Positions 1 to 6,454 of a DNA stretch of 21,048 bases are shown here, one piece after another (position 1 is the stretch's first letter; each line of letters begins with the position of its first letter). Source of the stretch: JAFGKM01 sp964408175 (lineage in GTDB: Bacteria > Ratteibacteria > UBA8468 > B48-G9 > JAFGKM01); contig CAYOYL010000232.1 of assembly GCA_964408175.1 (NCBI GenBank), positions 1 to 21,048 of the forward strand, read 5' to 3'. The position numbers and the translations under genes are program-made. Under the pieces are notes generated by a model. It saw only the letters and a program-made list of their open reading frames with translations. It did no database searches and had not been told where the DNA came from.

Positions 1-10
1 GGGGAGGTAG

Positions 11-34
11 ACACTCTGTTTCTACGTAGAGTGT
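11..34. repeat. Short inverted repeat with palindromic core
   Basis: ACACTCT at 11-17 is matched by AGAGTGT at 28-34. The middle (22-31) is itself the palindrome TCTACGTAGA. It could be a small hairpin or a protein-binding site; nothing in the sequence decides between them. Confidence 0.45.
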
Positions 35-55
35 GGTGGGGGTGAAGGATAGATA

Positions 56-138
56 CCCCCCACCTTACTTCCTCCCCCTCAAGGGTGCTAACACGAAGAG
101 CGAATAAGCCCCCCACCTTACTTCCTCCCCCTCAAGGG
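56..138. repeat. Pair of exact 30-bp direct repeats
   Basis: The same 30 bases occur at 56-85 and 109-138: six C, ACCTTACTTCCT, CCCCC, then TCAAGGG. They are separated by a 23-base spacer. Both copies carry the left arm CCTCCCCC and a TCAA loop of a hairpin. Only the second has the complete right arm (GGGGGGAGG). This looks like a dispersed intergenic repeat family rather than a CRISPR array, since there are only two units and one short spacer. Confidence 0.7.
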
Positions 139-144
139 GGGAGG
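124..144. repeat. G/C-rich hairpin in second repeat copy
   Basis: CCTCCCCC pairs with GGGGGGAGG across a TCAA-type loop. The stem is strong, but no T-run follows on either strand, so it is unlikely to be an ordinary intrinsic terminator. It is best viewed as the structural core of the intergenic repeat. Confidence 0.5.
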
Positions 145-230
145 ATAAGTGGAATGAAGGAATTTATCGAGCCCGTTGACCGAAGCACGAAGTGCAAGAA
201 AGAGGGGATTTGAGGGGAAAAGGAGAAAAA

Positions 231-989
231 ATGATTAGATTTTCAGTATGTATTGAGATGTTCTGGAGTAACAAACCCATTGAAGAGAGAATAAGGGAGG
301 TGAAAAAAGCAGGGCTGCCCGCATTTGAGTTCTGGGGCTGGAAGAACAAAGAGATTAAAGGCATCTTAAAGGCAAAGGAAGAGACTGGTCTTGAAACCTC
401 TGCTGTCTGTATAGAACCAAACGGCTGCCTGACTGATGACGGGAATGAAAAGGAACTGGTGAAAGGGGTCCTGGAATCTGCCGGAATTGCACACACCCTC
501 AGATGTAAAAATCTCATAGTAACGACAGGCAATGTGGTTGCCGGTGAGACCTATGAGGTCACACGCAGAAAGGTCGTGAGGAAATTGAAGGAGATGTCAA
601 AGGTAGCAGAAGATAACAACGTAACCCTCGTTGTTGAACCGCTTAACCCTGTTATAAACCACAAGGGCTACTGGCTGACAAAAACCATTGAGGCGGTGGA
701 TATCATTACGGATATCAACTCCCCGAACCTCAAGATACTCTACGACATATACCACCAGCAGGTAACCGAAGGCAATATCCTGTACAACATAGGAAAATAC
801 CTGCCCCTTATAGGGCACTTTCATTCTGCCGGCGTACCTGGAAGGAATGAACTGCTCGGAGGAGAACTAAACTATAAAAACATCTTCTCTGAAATTGACA
901 GGGCAGGGTATAAGGGCTTCATAGGCCTTGAACTTACACCGAAAATAAATGAGGAGACGGCTCTAAAACAGGCGCTGACTCTCGTATAA
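231..989 (+). CDS. hyi: Hydroxypyruvate isomerase-like TIM-barrel sugar isomerase
   Basis: A 252-residue cytoplasmic protein of the xylose-isomerase-like TIM-barrel superfamily, closest in pattern to hydroxypyruvate isomerase / 2-oxo-tetronate isomerase (hydroxypyruvate to tartronate semialdehyde, or the four-carbon equivalent). Visible family signatures are VVEPLNP (Glu136), ILYDIYHQQ (Asp172, His175), GHFHSAGVPGR (His196, His198) and GLELTP (Glu234), which together give the expected metal and acid/base residues. Length matches the family (about 255-260). A GTG codon at 192 is in frame, but the ATG at 231 is preceded by AGGAG at 221-225, so I place the start there. The permease gene begins 2 nt after its stop, so the two are probably co-transcribed. 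Substrate is inferred from family only; other sugar-phosphate isomerase/epimerase roles are possible. Confidence 0.75.
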   Translation: MIRFSVCIEMFWSNKPIEERIREVKKAGLPAFEFWGWKNKEIKGILKAKEETGLETSAVCIEPNGCLTDDGNEKELVKGVLESAGIAHTLRCKNLIVTTGNVVAGETYEVTRRKVVRKLKEMSKVAEDNNVTLVVEPLNPVINHKGYWLTKTIEAVDIITDINSPNLKILYDIYHQQVTEGNILYNIGKYLPLIGHFHSAGVPGRNELLGGELNYKNIFSEIDRAGYKGFIGLELTPKINEETALKQALTLV

Positions 990-991
990 AA

Positions 992-1741
992 ATGGAATCC
1001 ATATACCTGCTGTCCCCTGTACAACTTATTATACTGCTGTTCAGCGGTTTCATAATAGGACTGTCAAAGACCGCGGTCCCAGGACTTGGAACACTGGCAA
1101 TTCCACTCTCCGCTATGGTCTTACCTGCACGCGCATCAACAGGGGTAGTACTTGTGATGCTTATATGCGGTGATATATTTGCAGTTGCATACTACAGGAG
1201 AAACGCAGTCTGGTCCCACCTTTTACGGCTATTTCCATACGTGATTGCAGGTATTGTCATCGGATATCTTTTACTCGGCAGGATTGACGATGCCCGGTTA
1301 AGACCGGTTATAGGGTTGATAATACTTTTTATACTGGGGCTTAACTACTGGTGGAAAAGACAGAGCGGTGAGAAGGTCAATATCCCTTCACGGTGGTGGT
1401 TTGCCGCTTTTATGGGGCTTCTGGCAGGTACAACAACGATGCTTGCCAATGCCGCAGGGCCCATAATGGTCATATACCTGCTTGCAATGAGGCTGCCGAA
1501 GAGAGAGTTCATCGGGACAGGTGCCTGGTACTTTTTTCTGGGGAATCTTATCAAGGTGCCTTTCAGCGCCAGGCTCGGGCTGATAAACAGTGCATCTCTG
1601 CAACTGAATCTCACACTCTTTTCTGCTATCGCGTTCGGAGCCATACTCGGCATACTTGTGCTGAAAAAAATCCCGGAAAAGGCCTTTAACATTGTTGTGC
1701 AGGTGCTTACTGTCGCCGCTGCGCTCAAACTACTATTTTGA
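992..1741 (+). CDS. TauE/SafE-family membrane permease
   Basis: A 249-residue polytopic inner-membrane protein with roughly eight hydrophobic segments. The family pattern of two related halves is visible: an N-terminal half with GFIIGLSKTAVPGLGTLAIP (about residues 19-38), and a second half with GLLAGTTTMLANAAGP (about 141-156) that repeats the Gly/Ala-rich helix. TauE/SafE (sulfite exporter-like) proteins move small organic or inorganic anions such as sulfite or sulfoacetate; the substrate here cannot be read from sequence. The ATG lies 2 nt after the upstream stop and has no clear Shine-Dalgarno of its own, pointing to translational coupling with the isomerase gene. The last 9 bases overlap the 3' end of the convergent pyruvate kinase gene. 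Confidence 0.8.
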   Translation: MESIYLLSPVQLIILLFSGFIIGLSKTAVPGLGTLAIPLSAMVLPARASTGVVLVMLICGDIFAVAYYRRNAVWSHLLRLFPYVIAGIVIGYLLLGRIDDARLRPVIGLIILFILGLNYWWKRQSGEKVNIPSRWWFAAFMGLLAGTTTMLANAAGPIMVIYLLAMRLPKREFIGTGAWYFFLGNLIKVPFSARLGLINSASLQLNLTLFSAIAFGAILGILVLKKIPEKAFNIVVQVLTVAAALKLLF

Positions 1742-2779
1742 CCTGCCTCGCTGGTACAACTCGGCATACCGGATAATGTCATTCATCATCTTCACACAGG
1801 CAACCGGATATCTCCCGATTGATGTTTCAGCGGAGAGCATTACGTAGTCAGTACCGTCAAGAACCGCATTTGCCACATCACTCACCTCTGCCCTCGTGGG
1901 AAAATAATTTTCAGTCATACTTTCAAGCATCTGCGTTGCGGTTATTGAAAACCTTTTGTTTTTTCTGCACCTTCTGATAATCTCTTTCTGTACAAACGGC
2001 ACCCTGTAAACCGAAATACTGATACCCATATCCCCTCTTGCCACCATTATGCCCTCAGAAACACCCATTATATCTTCAACGTTATCTATCCCCTCCTGGC
2101 ACTCTATCTTGGCGACTATCGGTATATGCCTTTTACCTCCGATGTAGTCTCTCAGTGCAAGGATGTCCTCTTTGCGCCTTATAAAAGACTGTGCGATGTA
2201 GTCCACTCCGTTTTCAAGGGCAAAATCAATGTCTTTCTTGTCCTTTTCCGATAGAGAGGGGAACATCAGTTTTGCCCCCGGGATATTGATGCCCTTGCGT
2301 TCCTTCAGTTCCCCGCCTGTAACAACCTTCAGTCTTATCCTGTTTTTTTCTATTTCTTCTATTTTCAGGACAATTCTTCCGTCATCAATATATATATAAC
2401 CTGCAGGCTCAAGGTCTTTTATATCCCCGGGGTAGTCAAAAGGGATATATTTCTCTCCTTCTGCATCCTGACTGTTGACCATATAGACGGTTTTGTTTTT
2501 CTCAAGAAAGAGTATCTTGTGGCTGCTGAACCGCCCTACCCTTATCCTCGCGCCTTCAAGGTCAGCAAGTATCCTTATCCTGCGGTGATATTTTTTGTTG
2601 AGGTTGTGTATGGTTCTAATCCTGTCAAGATGAGCCTTATGATTACCATGTGAAAAATTTATCCTCACCGCATCCATCCCTGCCCTCATCATATCCCTTA
2701 AAACCTGTTCTGATGAACTTGCAGGTCCCAGGGTACATAGTATCTTCGTCTTCGGACGGTATCCTCGTAAAGTTGGCAT
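1733..2779 (-). CDS. pyk: Pyruvate kinase lacking the C-terminal domain
   Basis: A 348-residue protein with the pyruvate kinase A and B domains. Motifs in order: KTKILCTLGPAS (10-21), RINFSHG (39-45), DLEGARIR (normally D-x-x-GP-x-I-R, so Pro is replaced by Ala), a complete B domain, KIECQEG (catalytic Lys), MVARGDMG, and ITATQMLESM with the active-site Thr. It would convert phosphoenolpyruvate and ADP to pyruvate and ATP in glycolysis. Typical enzymes have about 470-480 residues or more. This one stops right after the TIM barrel (ETSIGRYPV...), so the whole C-terminal alpha/beta domain that carries allosteric and interface functions is missing. The stop is clean, with no frame remnants visible downstream because the TauE gene overlaps. 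Start is supported by GGAGG at 2786-2790 and by a consensus promoter just upstream. Confidence 0.85.
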   Translation of the reverse strand: MPTLRGYRPKTKILCTLGPASSSEQVLRDMMRAGMDAVRINFSHGNHKAHLDRIRTIHNLNKKYHRRIRILADLEGARIRVGRFSSHKILFLEKNKTVYMVNSQDAEGEKYIPFDYPGDIKDLEPAGYIYIDDGRIVLKIEEIEKNRIRLKVVTGGELKERKGINIPGAKLMFPSLSEKDKKDIDFALENGVDYIAQSFIRRKEDILALRDYIGGKRHIPIVAKIECQEGIDNVEDIMGVSEGIMVARGDMGISISVYRVPFVQKEIIRRCRKNKRFSITATQMLESMTENYFPTRAEVSDVANAVLDGTDYVMLSAETSIGRYPVACVKMMNDIIRYAELYQRGRSK

Positions 2780-2795
2780 ATTTTTCCTCCCTACA

Positions 2796-2824
2796 AGTAT
2801 AAGACCTCTTCGTCTCTATGTCAA
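2796..2824 (-). promoter_or_regulatory. Sigma-70-type promoter of pyk
   Basis: On the minus strand TTGACA (2824-2819), a 17-nt spacer and TATACT (2801-2796) form a near-consensus promoter. Transcription would begin around 2789, giving a very short leader with GGAGG at its extreme 5' end. Confidence 0.75.
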
Positions 2825-2833
2825 AGACCGTGT

Positions 2834-2839
2834 TATAAT
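2834..2839 (+). promoter_or_regulatory. -10 element of divergent tRNA-thiolation gene
   Basis: A perfect TATAAT lies 6 nt before the GTG start at 2846. No good -35 is visible 16-18 nt upstream. Initiation about 7 nt downstream would fall on the GTG itself, implying a leaderless message. The divergent pyk promoter lies within the same 45 bp. Confidence 0.5.
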
Positions 2840-2845
2840 AAGGAG

Positions 2846-3808
2846 GTGAGAAAGAAAAATCTAAAAGCCCTCGTCCTATTATCCGGAGGACTTGACAGCC
2901 GCCTTGCCCTATTGATGATGAAAGAGCAACTGGGGGGGGAAAACGTTGAAGCACTGCACTTCATCCTGCCCTTTGCCAAAGGGTACTACAGTGATAAATC
3001 CGGCGTTCTGGACTTTGCACGGGAACAACAGGTCAAACTGCACACTATTGACTGTAAGAAAGGAAGACTGTTGAACGAATATATGAAAATCCTGAAGACC
3101 CCTAAATACGGCAGAGGCGTTGCTCTCAACCCCTGTGTTGACTGTCGTCTCTTTATCCTTAAAAAGACAAAAAAGATAGCAAAAGAACTTAAGGCGGATA
3201 TTATCGTTACAGGAGAGGTTGTGGGAGAAAGACCGATGAGCCAGAAGAAGAGGACCCTGAAGTTTATAGAAAGATGCGCGGGTCTGGAAGGAAAGATATT
3301 GAGACCTCTGAGTGCAAAGATACTCCCTGAAACAGATGCGGAAAAAAAAGGGCTGATAGACAAGACCCACCTTGAAGGCATAGAAGGCAGACAGCGCAGA
3401 CGGCAGATTGCAATGGCAAAAAGGTTCGGAATCTCATACCCCACCCCTTCAGGAGGATGTCTCCTCTGCGATAAGGACTTCTGTAAAAAACTCAGCCCCC
3501 TCTTAAATGCTAAAAAGAGATTCTATGAATCTGACGTTGAACTTCTAAAAATGGGCAGACACCTTGAAGATGGTAACATCGTTCTGGGCAGAGACAGGAA
3601 GGAAAACGAACAGTTAAAATCTCTCGCAGAAAGGCATAAAAAAGGGACCCTTATCATACCTGCCCAACCCGGACCTACCGCGTTTATAAGAAAAAAGAGG
3701 TATGAGAAAAAGGCAAAAGAATTGATAAAAAAATACAGCAAACATCCCATCACCTCCTTCCTTGTGGTAAAAAGGGGACAGGCTACTTTTTCCATATCTA
3801 ATATGTAG
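2846..3808 (+). CDS. PP-loop ATPase, tRNA thiolation type, with NFACT-R-like tail
   Basis: A 320-residue cytoplasmic protein. The N-terminal ATP-pyrophosphatase domain has the PP-loop LSGGLDS (12-18), which adenylates its substrate. Cysteine pairs follow in NPCVDC and in GGCLLCDKDFC, as expected for sulfur transfer or metal binding. The family resembles ThiI/MnmA-type tRNA thiouridine synthases. The segment ELLKMGRHLEDGNIVLGRDRKEN resembles the NFACT-R-type RNA-binding module reported fused to such ATPases. The only in-frame canonical start is GTG at 2846, which oddly sits inside a perfect AAGGAGGTGA Shine-Dalgarno-like sequence (2840-2849), so leaderless initiation seems likely. The last residues (VVKRGQATFSI) are encoded by the left arm of an inverted-repeat element, so the natural C-terminus may have been replaced. 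Specific tRNA position unknown. Confidence 0.7.
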   Translation: MRKKNLKALVLLSGGLDSRLALLMMKEQLGGENVEALHFILPFAKGYYSDKSGVLDFAREQQVKLHTIDCKKGRLLNEYMKILKTPKYGRGVALNPCVDCRLFILKKTKKIAKELKADIIVTGEVVGERPMSQKKRTLKFIERCAGLEGKILRPLSAKILPETDAEKKGLIDKTHLEGIEGRQRRRQIAMAKRFGISYPTPSGGCLLCDKDFCKKLSPLLNAKKRFYESDVELLKMGRHLEDGNIVLGRDRKENEQLKSLAERHKKGTLIIPAQPGPTAFIRKKRYEKKAKELIKKYSKHPITSFLVVKRGQATFSISNM

Positions 3809-3891
3809 GTTGGGATAATTTTGAAAGACAATCAAAGTTTCTTTCCCTTGAGATAATCCAAGAATAAAAAGTAGCCTGTCCCCTTTTTACC
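3766..3891. repeat. 126-bp hairpin element with perfect 26-bp inverted arms
   Basis: Left arm 3766-3791 and right arm 3866-3891 are exact reverse complements over 26 bases (core AAGGGGACAGGCTACTTTTT). The 74-nt loop contains a further 6-bp apical stem, GAAAGA (3823-3828) with TCTTTC (3840-3845), and a TTGGG/TCCAA partial pairing, so the whole element can fold as one long hairpin. The shape fits a REP/MITE-like non-autonomous element. Its left arm is translated as the end of the PP-loop ATPase. Its right arm ends one base before the peroxiredoxin -35 box. No flanking target-site duplication is evident. Confidence 0.8.
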
Positions 3892-3920
3892 TTGACAGAC
3901 AGAAAGGGTTAAGGTAAAAT
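3892..3920 (+). promoter_or_regulatory. Sigma-70-type promoter of peroxiredoxin gene
   Basis: TTGACA (3892-3897), a 17-nt spacer and TAAAAT (3915-3920). The start of transcription would be near 3927, giving a leader of about 37 nt with an AGGAGGAGAG ribosome binding site. The -35 box directly adjoins the right arm of the hairpin element. Confidence 0.75.
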
Positions 3921-3963
3921 GTAACCAGTTTAATTCTGTAATTATTACAAAAAAGGAGGAGAG

Positions 3964-4635
3964 ATGGAAAAAGATATGGAGAAGAAAGGGATTCCGTTGC
4001 TGGGAGATGTTTTCCCGACAATGCAGGTGGTAACAACGCGCGGGGTAAAGAAACTGCCGGATGAGTTTAAAGGAAAATGGTTTATCCTGTTCAGCCATCC
4101 TGGAGATTTCACTCCTGTCTGCACGACAGAGTTTGTCGCCTTCCAGAACAGGTTTGACAGGTTCAGGGAGATGAACTGCGAACTTATCGGACTGAGTGTT
4201 GACCAGGTCTTTGCCCACATAAAGTGGGAAGAGTGGATTAAGGAGAAACTGGGTGTGGAGATAGAATTTCCGATAATAGCCGATACCGGAAAGGTCGCCG
4301 AAACCATGGGACTGATACATCCGGGCAAAGGGACAAACACGGTAAGAGCGGTGTTTATTGTGGATGCTGAAAGCAAAATACGGCTTATACTCTACTATCC
4401 GCAGGAGATAGGTAGAAACCTGGATGAGATACTGAGGGCACTCAAGGCACTGCAGACAACAGACAAGAACAAGGTGGCAACACCTGCAGACTGGCCCAAC
4501 AATGAACTGTTAGGAGCAAACGTCATAGTTCCACCTGCCAGCGATGTAAAGACAGCGAAAGAACGGCTCGAAAAAGCAAAGGCAGGAGAATTTGAGTGTT
4601 ATGACTGGTGGTTCTGTCACAAGAAACTGAAATAA
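3964..4635 (+). CDS. Peroxiredoxin, archaeal/Prx6-like type
   Basis: A 223-residue cytoplasmic thiol peroxidase that reduces hydrogen and organic peroxides. The peroxidatic motif HPGDFTPVCTTEF places the reactive cysteine at Cys53. Downstream are ADTGKVAETMGL and the conserved Arg in TVRAVFIVD. The long C-terminal arm carries a second cysteine pair, Cys212 and Cys218 (ECYDWWFCHKK), six residues apart as in archaeal thioredoxin peroxidases, which suggests a 2-Cys-like resolving mechanism despite Prx6-type length. ATG 3964 is preceded by a strong GGAGGAG site. It is a single-gene unit with its own near-consensus promoter. Its stop codon lies within the T-run of the terminator serving the convergent sugar nucleotidyltransferase gene. 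Confidence 0.9.
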   Translation: MEKDMEKKGIPLLGDVFPTMQVVTTRGVKKLPDEFKGKWFILFSHPGDFTPVCTTEFVAFQNRFDRFREMNCELIGLSVDQVFAHIKWEEWIKEKLGVEIEFPIIADTGKVAETMGLIHPGKGTNTVRAVFIVDAESKIRLILYYPQEIGRNLDEILRALKALQTTDKNKVATPADWPNNELLGANVIVPPASDVKTAKERLEKAKAGEFECYDWWFCHKKLK

Positions 4636-4662
4636 AAAAGACCCCACCACTGAAAGGTGGGG
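4634..4662 (-). terminator. Intrinsic terminator of the sugar nucleotidyltransferase unit
   Basis: On the minus strand CCCCACC (4662-4656), a 7-nt loop and GGTGGGG (4648-4642) are followed by TC and six T (4639-4634). This is a textbook rho-independent terminator 8 nt after the stop at 4671. It lacks a T-run on the plus strand, so it ends the minus-strand genes only, and its tail overlaps the TAA of the peroxiredoxin gene. Confidence 0.88.
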
Positions 4663-4670
4663 AGGTATCT

Positions 4671-5693
4671 TCAAACCGACAGCACACTGGTAAAACAACT
4701 GAGAAAACTTCTGTCAGATAGAACTGCATCTTTTACAACGCAGTCATTTTCTATAAGAACCTCTGTGCCGATGATACTCTTTGAGATGGTGCACCTGTCC
4801 TGGATAATTGTGTTGTTTAAAACAATACTGTCTTCCAAAATACAATCTTTTCCTATAAAGCAGTTGTCACCAATAATAACCCTGCCCTTTATTCTTATAC
4901 CTTCTTTCAGTACTGACCTTTCCCCTGCCAAAACCTTACCGTCGTCACCTTCAACAATTTTAAGGGCAACCCCGAGTTTCCCGTCAAGAACATCAAAGTT
5001 TATCTTTCTGTACTTCTCCACCGTCCCCACGTCCATCCAGTATCCGTAGTGGACGTATCCCGTTACCTTCATACCTTTTTCAAGTAGAGACGGGAAAACC
5101 TCTTTTTCTAAAGAGGCAGATTTACCTGGTAAAATTTCGTTAAAGATTGCAGGAGAAAAAACGTAAACACCTGCATTGATGATATCGGTAACTATCTCTT
5201 CCTGTTTCGGTTTTTCAATGAACCTCTTGATATTTGACTCCGAATCCATTATTACAAGCCCGTAAGAGGCAGGGTCATTTATCTTTACAAGTCCGATTGT
5301 GGCAAAGGCACCCTTCTCTCTGTGCTCCGCCAGAATCTTTTCAAGGTTAAGGTCAGTAACAACGTCACCATTGAAAACAACGAATGGCTCTTTTTCTTTC
5401 TTGAAAAAACGGCAGGCGTTCCTTAATCCACCACCTGTACCGAGAGGCTTACCTTCAGGAGAGAGTACAGCCTTCACCCCTGCCTTTTTTGCGACGGGCA
5501 CTATAACCTTTCTGAAACAATCCGCCTTGTAGCCAACGCCGACAACAACCTCATCTATATTATATCTTTTCAGAAGTGAAAACTGGTAGTTTATAAGAGG
5601 TACATTATCTATAGGAAGAAGCGGTTTGGGAGTTGTCAGTGTAAATGGCCTCAGTCTCGTCCCTTCCCCGCCAGACAGTAGTAATGCCTTCAT
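4671..5693 (-). CDS. NDP-sugar pyrophosphorylase with beta-helix tail
   Basis: A 340-residue sugar-1-phosphate nucleotidyltransferase of the GlmU/ManC/GCD1 type, which makes an NDP-sugar and pyrophosphate for polysaccharide or glycoconjugate synthesis. The N-terminal Rossmann-like domain begins MKALLLSGGEGTRLRPFT and continues with KPLLPI, FNGDVVTD (metal-binding Asp) and FIEKP. About residues 245-335 show hexapeptide-repeat character (GRVIIGDNCFIGKDCILE...), a left-handed beta-helix. Mannose-1-phosphate guanylyltransferase is the commonest annotation for this architecture; glucose-1-phosphate is possible. I start at 5693 because AAGGAGGTG at 5707-5699 immediately precedes it. An upstream in-frame codon at 5714 would put the ribosome site inside the gene. 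It has its own promoter within the end of the gene before it. Confidence 0.85.
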   Translation of the reverse strand: MKALLLSGGEGTRLRPFTLTTPKPLLPIDNVPLINYQFSLLKRYNIDEVVVGVGYKADCFRKVIVPVAKKAGVKAVLSPEGKPLGTGGGLRNACRFFKKEKEPFVVFNGDVVTDLNLEKILAEHREKGAFATIGLVKINDPASYGLVIMDSESNIKRFIEKPKQEEIVTDIINAGVYVFSPAIFNEILPGKSASLEKEVFPSLLEKGMKVTGYVHYGYWMDVGTVEKYRKINFDVLDGKLGVALKIVEGDDGKVLAGERSVLKEGIRIKGRVIIGDNCFIGKDCILEDSIVLNNTIIQDRCTISKSIIGTEVLIENDCVVKDAVLSDRSFLSCFTSVLSV

Positions 5694-5718
5694 TTGACAC
5701 CTCCTTGCAGTCATCTAT

Positions 5719-5746
5719 ATTTTAATACATACCCAGGAGATGTCAA
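5719..5746 (-). promoter_or_regulatory. Promoter of the nucleotidyltransferase gene
   Basis: Minus strand TTGACA (5746-5741), a 16-nt spacer and TAAAAT (5724-5719). The -35 hexamer contains the TGA stop codon (5745-5743) of the upstream gene. The leader would be about 20 nt and carries AAGGAGGTG. Confidence 0.65.
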
Positions 5747-6450
5747 CCACGCCTGTGTGCAAACCTCCTTTCCATTAACCGCCGGAAGTATTCCCTCCTC
5801 TTTGCCCTCTCTTCAGGCGTGGATTCAGAAAGACGGTCCCTTCTTCTTTGAAGCATCGCCTCCGGAGACGGTCGCATCCTTACGGGTCTTCTTGCCCCGG
5901 GATGGAATTCCCCACTCTCTCCAGCATTTTCTCCTACTCTGCCGCCTTCAAAGAACTGTCTCCTTTCTCCCTGCTGCGTACTTCCCCTTGGGGAAATGGG
6001 ACCACTTCCTTCTGTTCCCCTTGCTGTTCTGAACCTCTGCATAAATTCCTGTCTCCTTTCATTCATCTGCTCTATCTGTTTATCCAGAAACTCATCCTGC
6101 TTATCGGGCGGCAGGGAGAAAAACTCATCGAGAGTTTTAGTCATTACGGCTTCGGCAATCAGTCTGCGGAGATTCATTAGATTACTCTTTCCTTCTTCAT
6201 CAAGTCCGTTCATCACCTCTCTGCTCTTTTCAAAAGGTATCTTTCCAAACCTCTCTCCGAGTTCTGTCAGTTGCTCATTGTTAAGGGTCTTCGGCTTCCC
6301 TGAACTGACATACCCCAGTACCTCTTCATCGGAGAGTTTGTCAAAATCAGGTGTATTTTTCGTGATACTGTAAATAGTTACAACAAGCAGTATCGTGAGC
6401 ACACAGATTCCTGAAAAAACAGATATTTTCCTTTTACTACCTTTACTCAT
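5743..6450 (-). CDS. Unknown membrane-anchored, Arg-rich protein
   Basis: Not recognised. The 235-residue product has a basic N-terminus, one hydrophobic segment (about residues 8-30: ISVFSGICVLTILLVVTIYS) and then an extracytoplasmic region. The middle is helical and charged, with LPPDKQDEFLDKQIEQMNERRQEFMQRF, an amphipathic helix that could form a coiled coil. The last 80 residues are low complexity, rich in Arg, Gly, Glu and Ser. A GTG at 6474 and ATG at 6471 would overlap the pseudopilin gene. I prefer ATG 6450, which lies 4 nt after the pseudopilin stop, with GAGGAAGAGG of that gene serving as ribosome site. The coupling suggests it works with the pseudopilin, but no function can be assigned. 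Confidence 0.65.
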   Translation of the reverse strand: MSKGSKRKISVFSGICVLTILLVVTIYSITKNTPDFDKLSDEEVLGYVSSGKPKTLNNEQLTELGERFGKIPFEKSREVMNGLDEEGKSNLMNLRRLIAEAVMTKTLDEFFSLPPDKQDEFLDKQIEQMNERRQEFMQRFRTARGTEGSGPISPRGSTQQGERRQFFEGGRVGENAGESGEFHPGARRPVRMRPSPEAMLQRRRDRLSESTPEERAKRREYFRRLMERRFAHRRG

Positions 6451-6454
6451 ATTT

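Larger units (their letters stand above)
1..230. other. Repeat-rich intergenic spacer
   Basis: No plausible gene lies here. The stretch holds a 7-bp inverted repeat around a palindromic core (11-34), two exact copies of a 30-bp C-rich repeat (56-85 and 109-138), a G/C hairpin (124-144) and a small GCAC-GAA-GTGC inverted repeat (185-195). The G-rich tail leads directly to the ribosome binding site of the first gene. I see no convincing promoter. The first seven bases (GGGGAGG) match 138-144, so the window may start at the end of a further copy of the same unit. Confidence 0.6.

Noticed and set aside
56..138. CRISPR array
   Set aside because: Only two repeat units with one 23-nt spacer, no further spacing pattern and no cas genes in the window.
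164..532. Minus-strand 122-residue open frame over the isomerase gene
   Set aside because: It is antisense to a well-supported isomerase gene, has no recognisable motif and lacks a ribosome binding site.
1345..1782. Minus-strand 145-residue open frame within the TauE/pyk junction
   Set aside because: It lies opposite the permease gene and across the pyk end; composition is that of a shadow frame.
2909..3444. Two long minus-strand frames over the PP-loop ATPase
   Set aside because: The plus-strand frame carries clear PP-loop and cysteine motifs; these are mirror frames without start signals.
3766..3891. Ordinary rho-independent terminator between ATPase and peroxiredoxin genes
   Set aside because: The 26-bp arms with a 74-nt loop start inside the coding region, and the right arm is followed by a promoter and not a T-run.
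3832..4376. Minus-strand frames of 143-162 residues over the peroxiredoxin gene
   Set aside because: The peroxiredoxin call is secure and the antisense products have no family features.
4642..4662. Plus-strand terminator for peroxiredoxin
   Set aside because: The hairpin is not followed by a T-run in that direction; it fits the minus strand.
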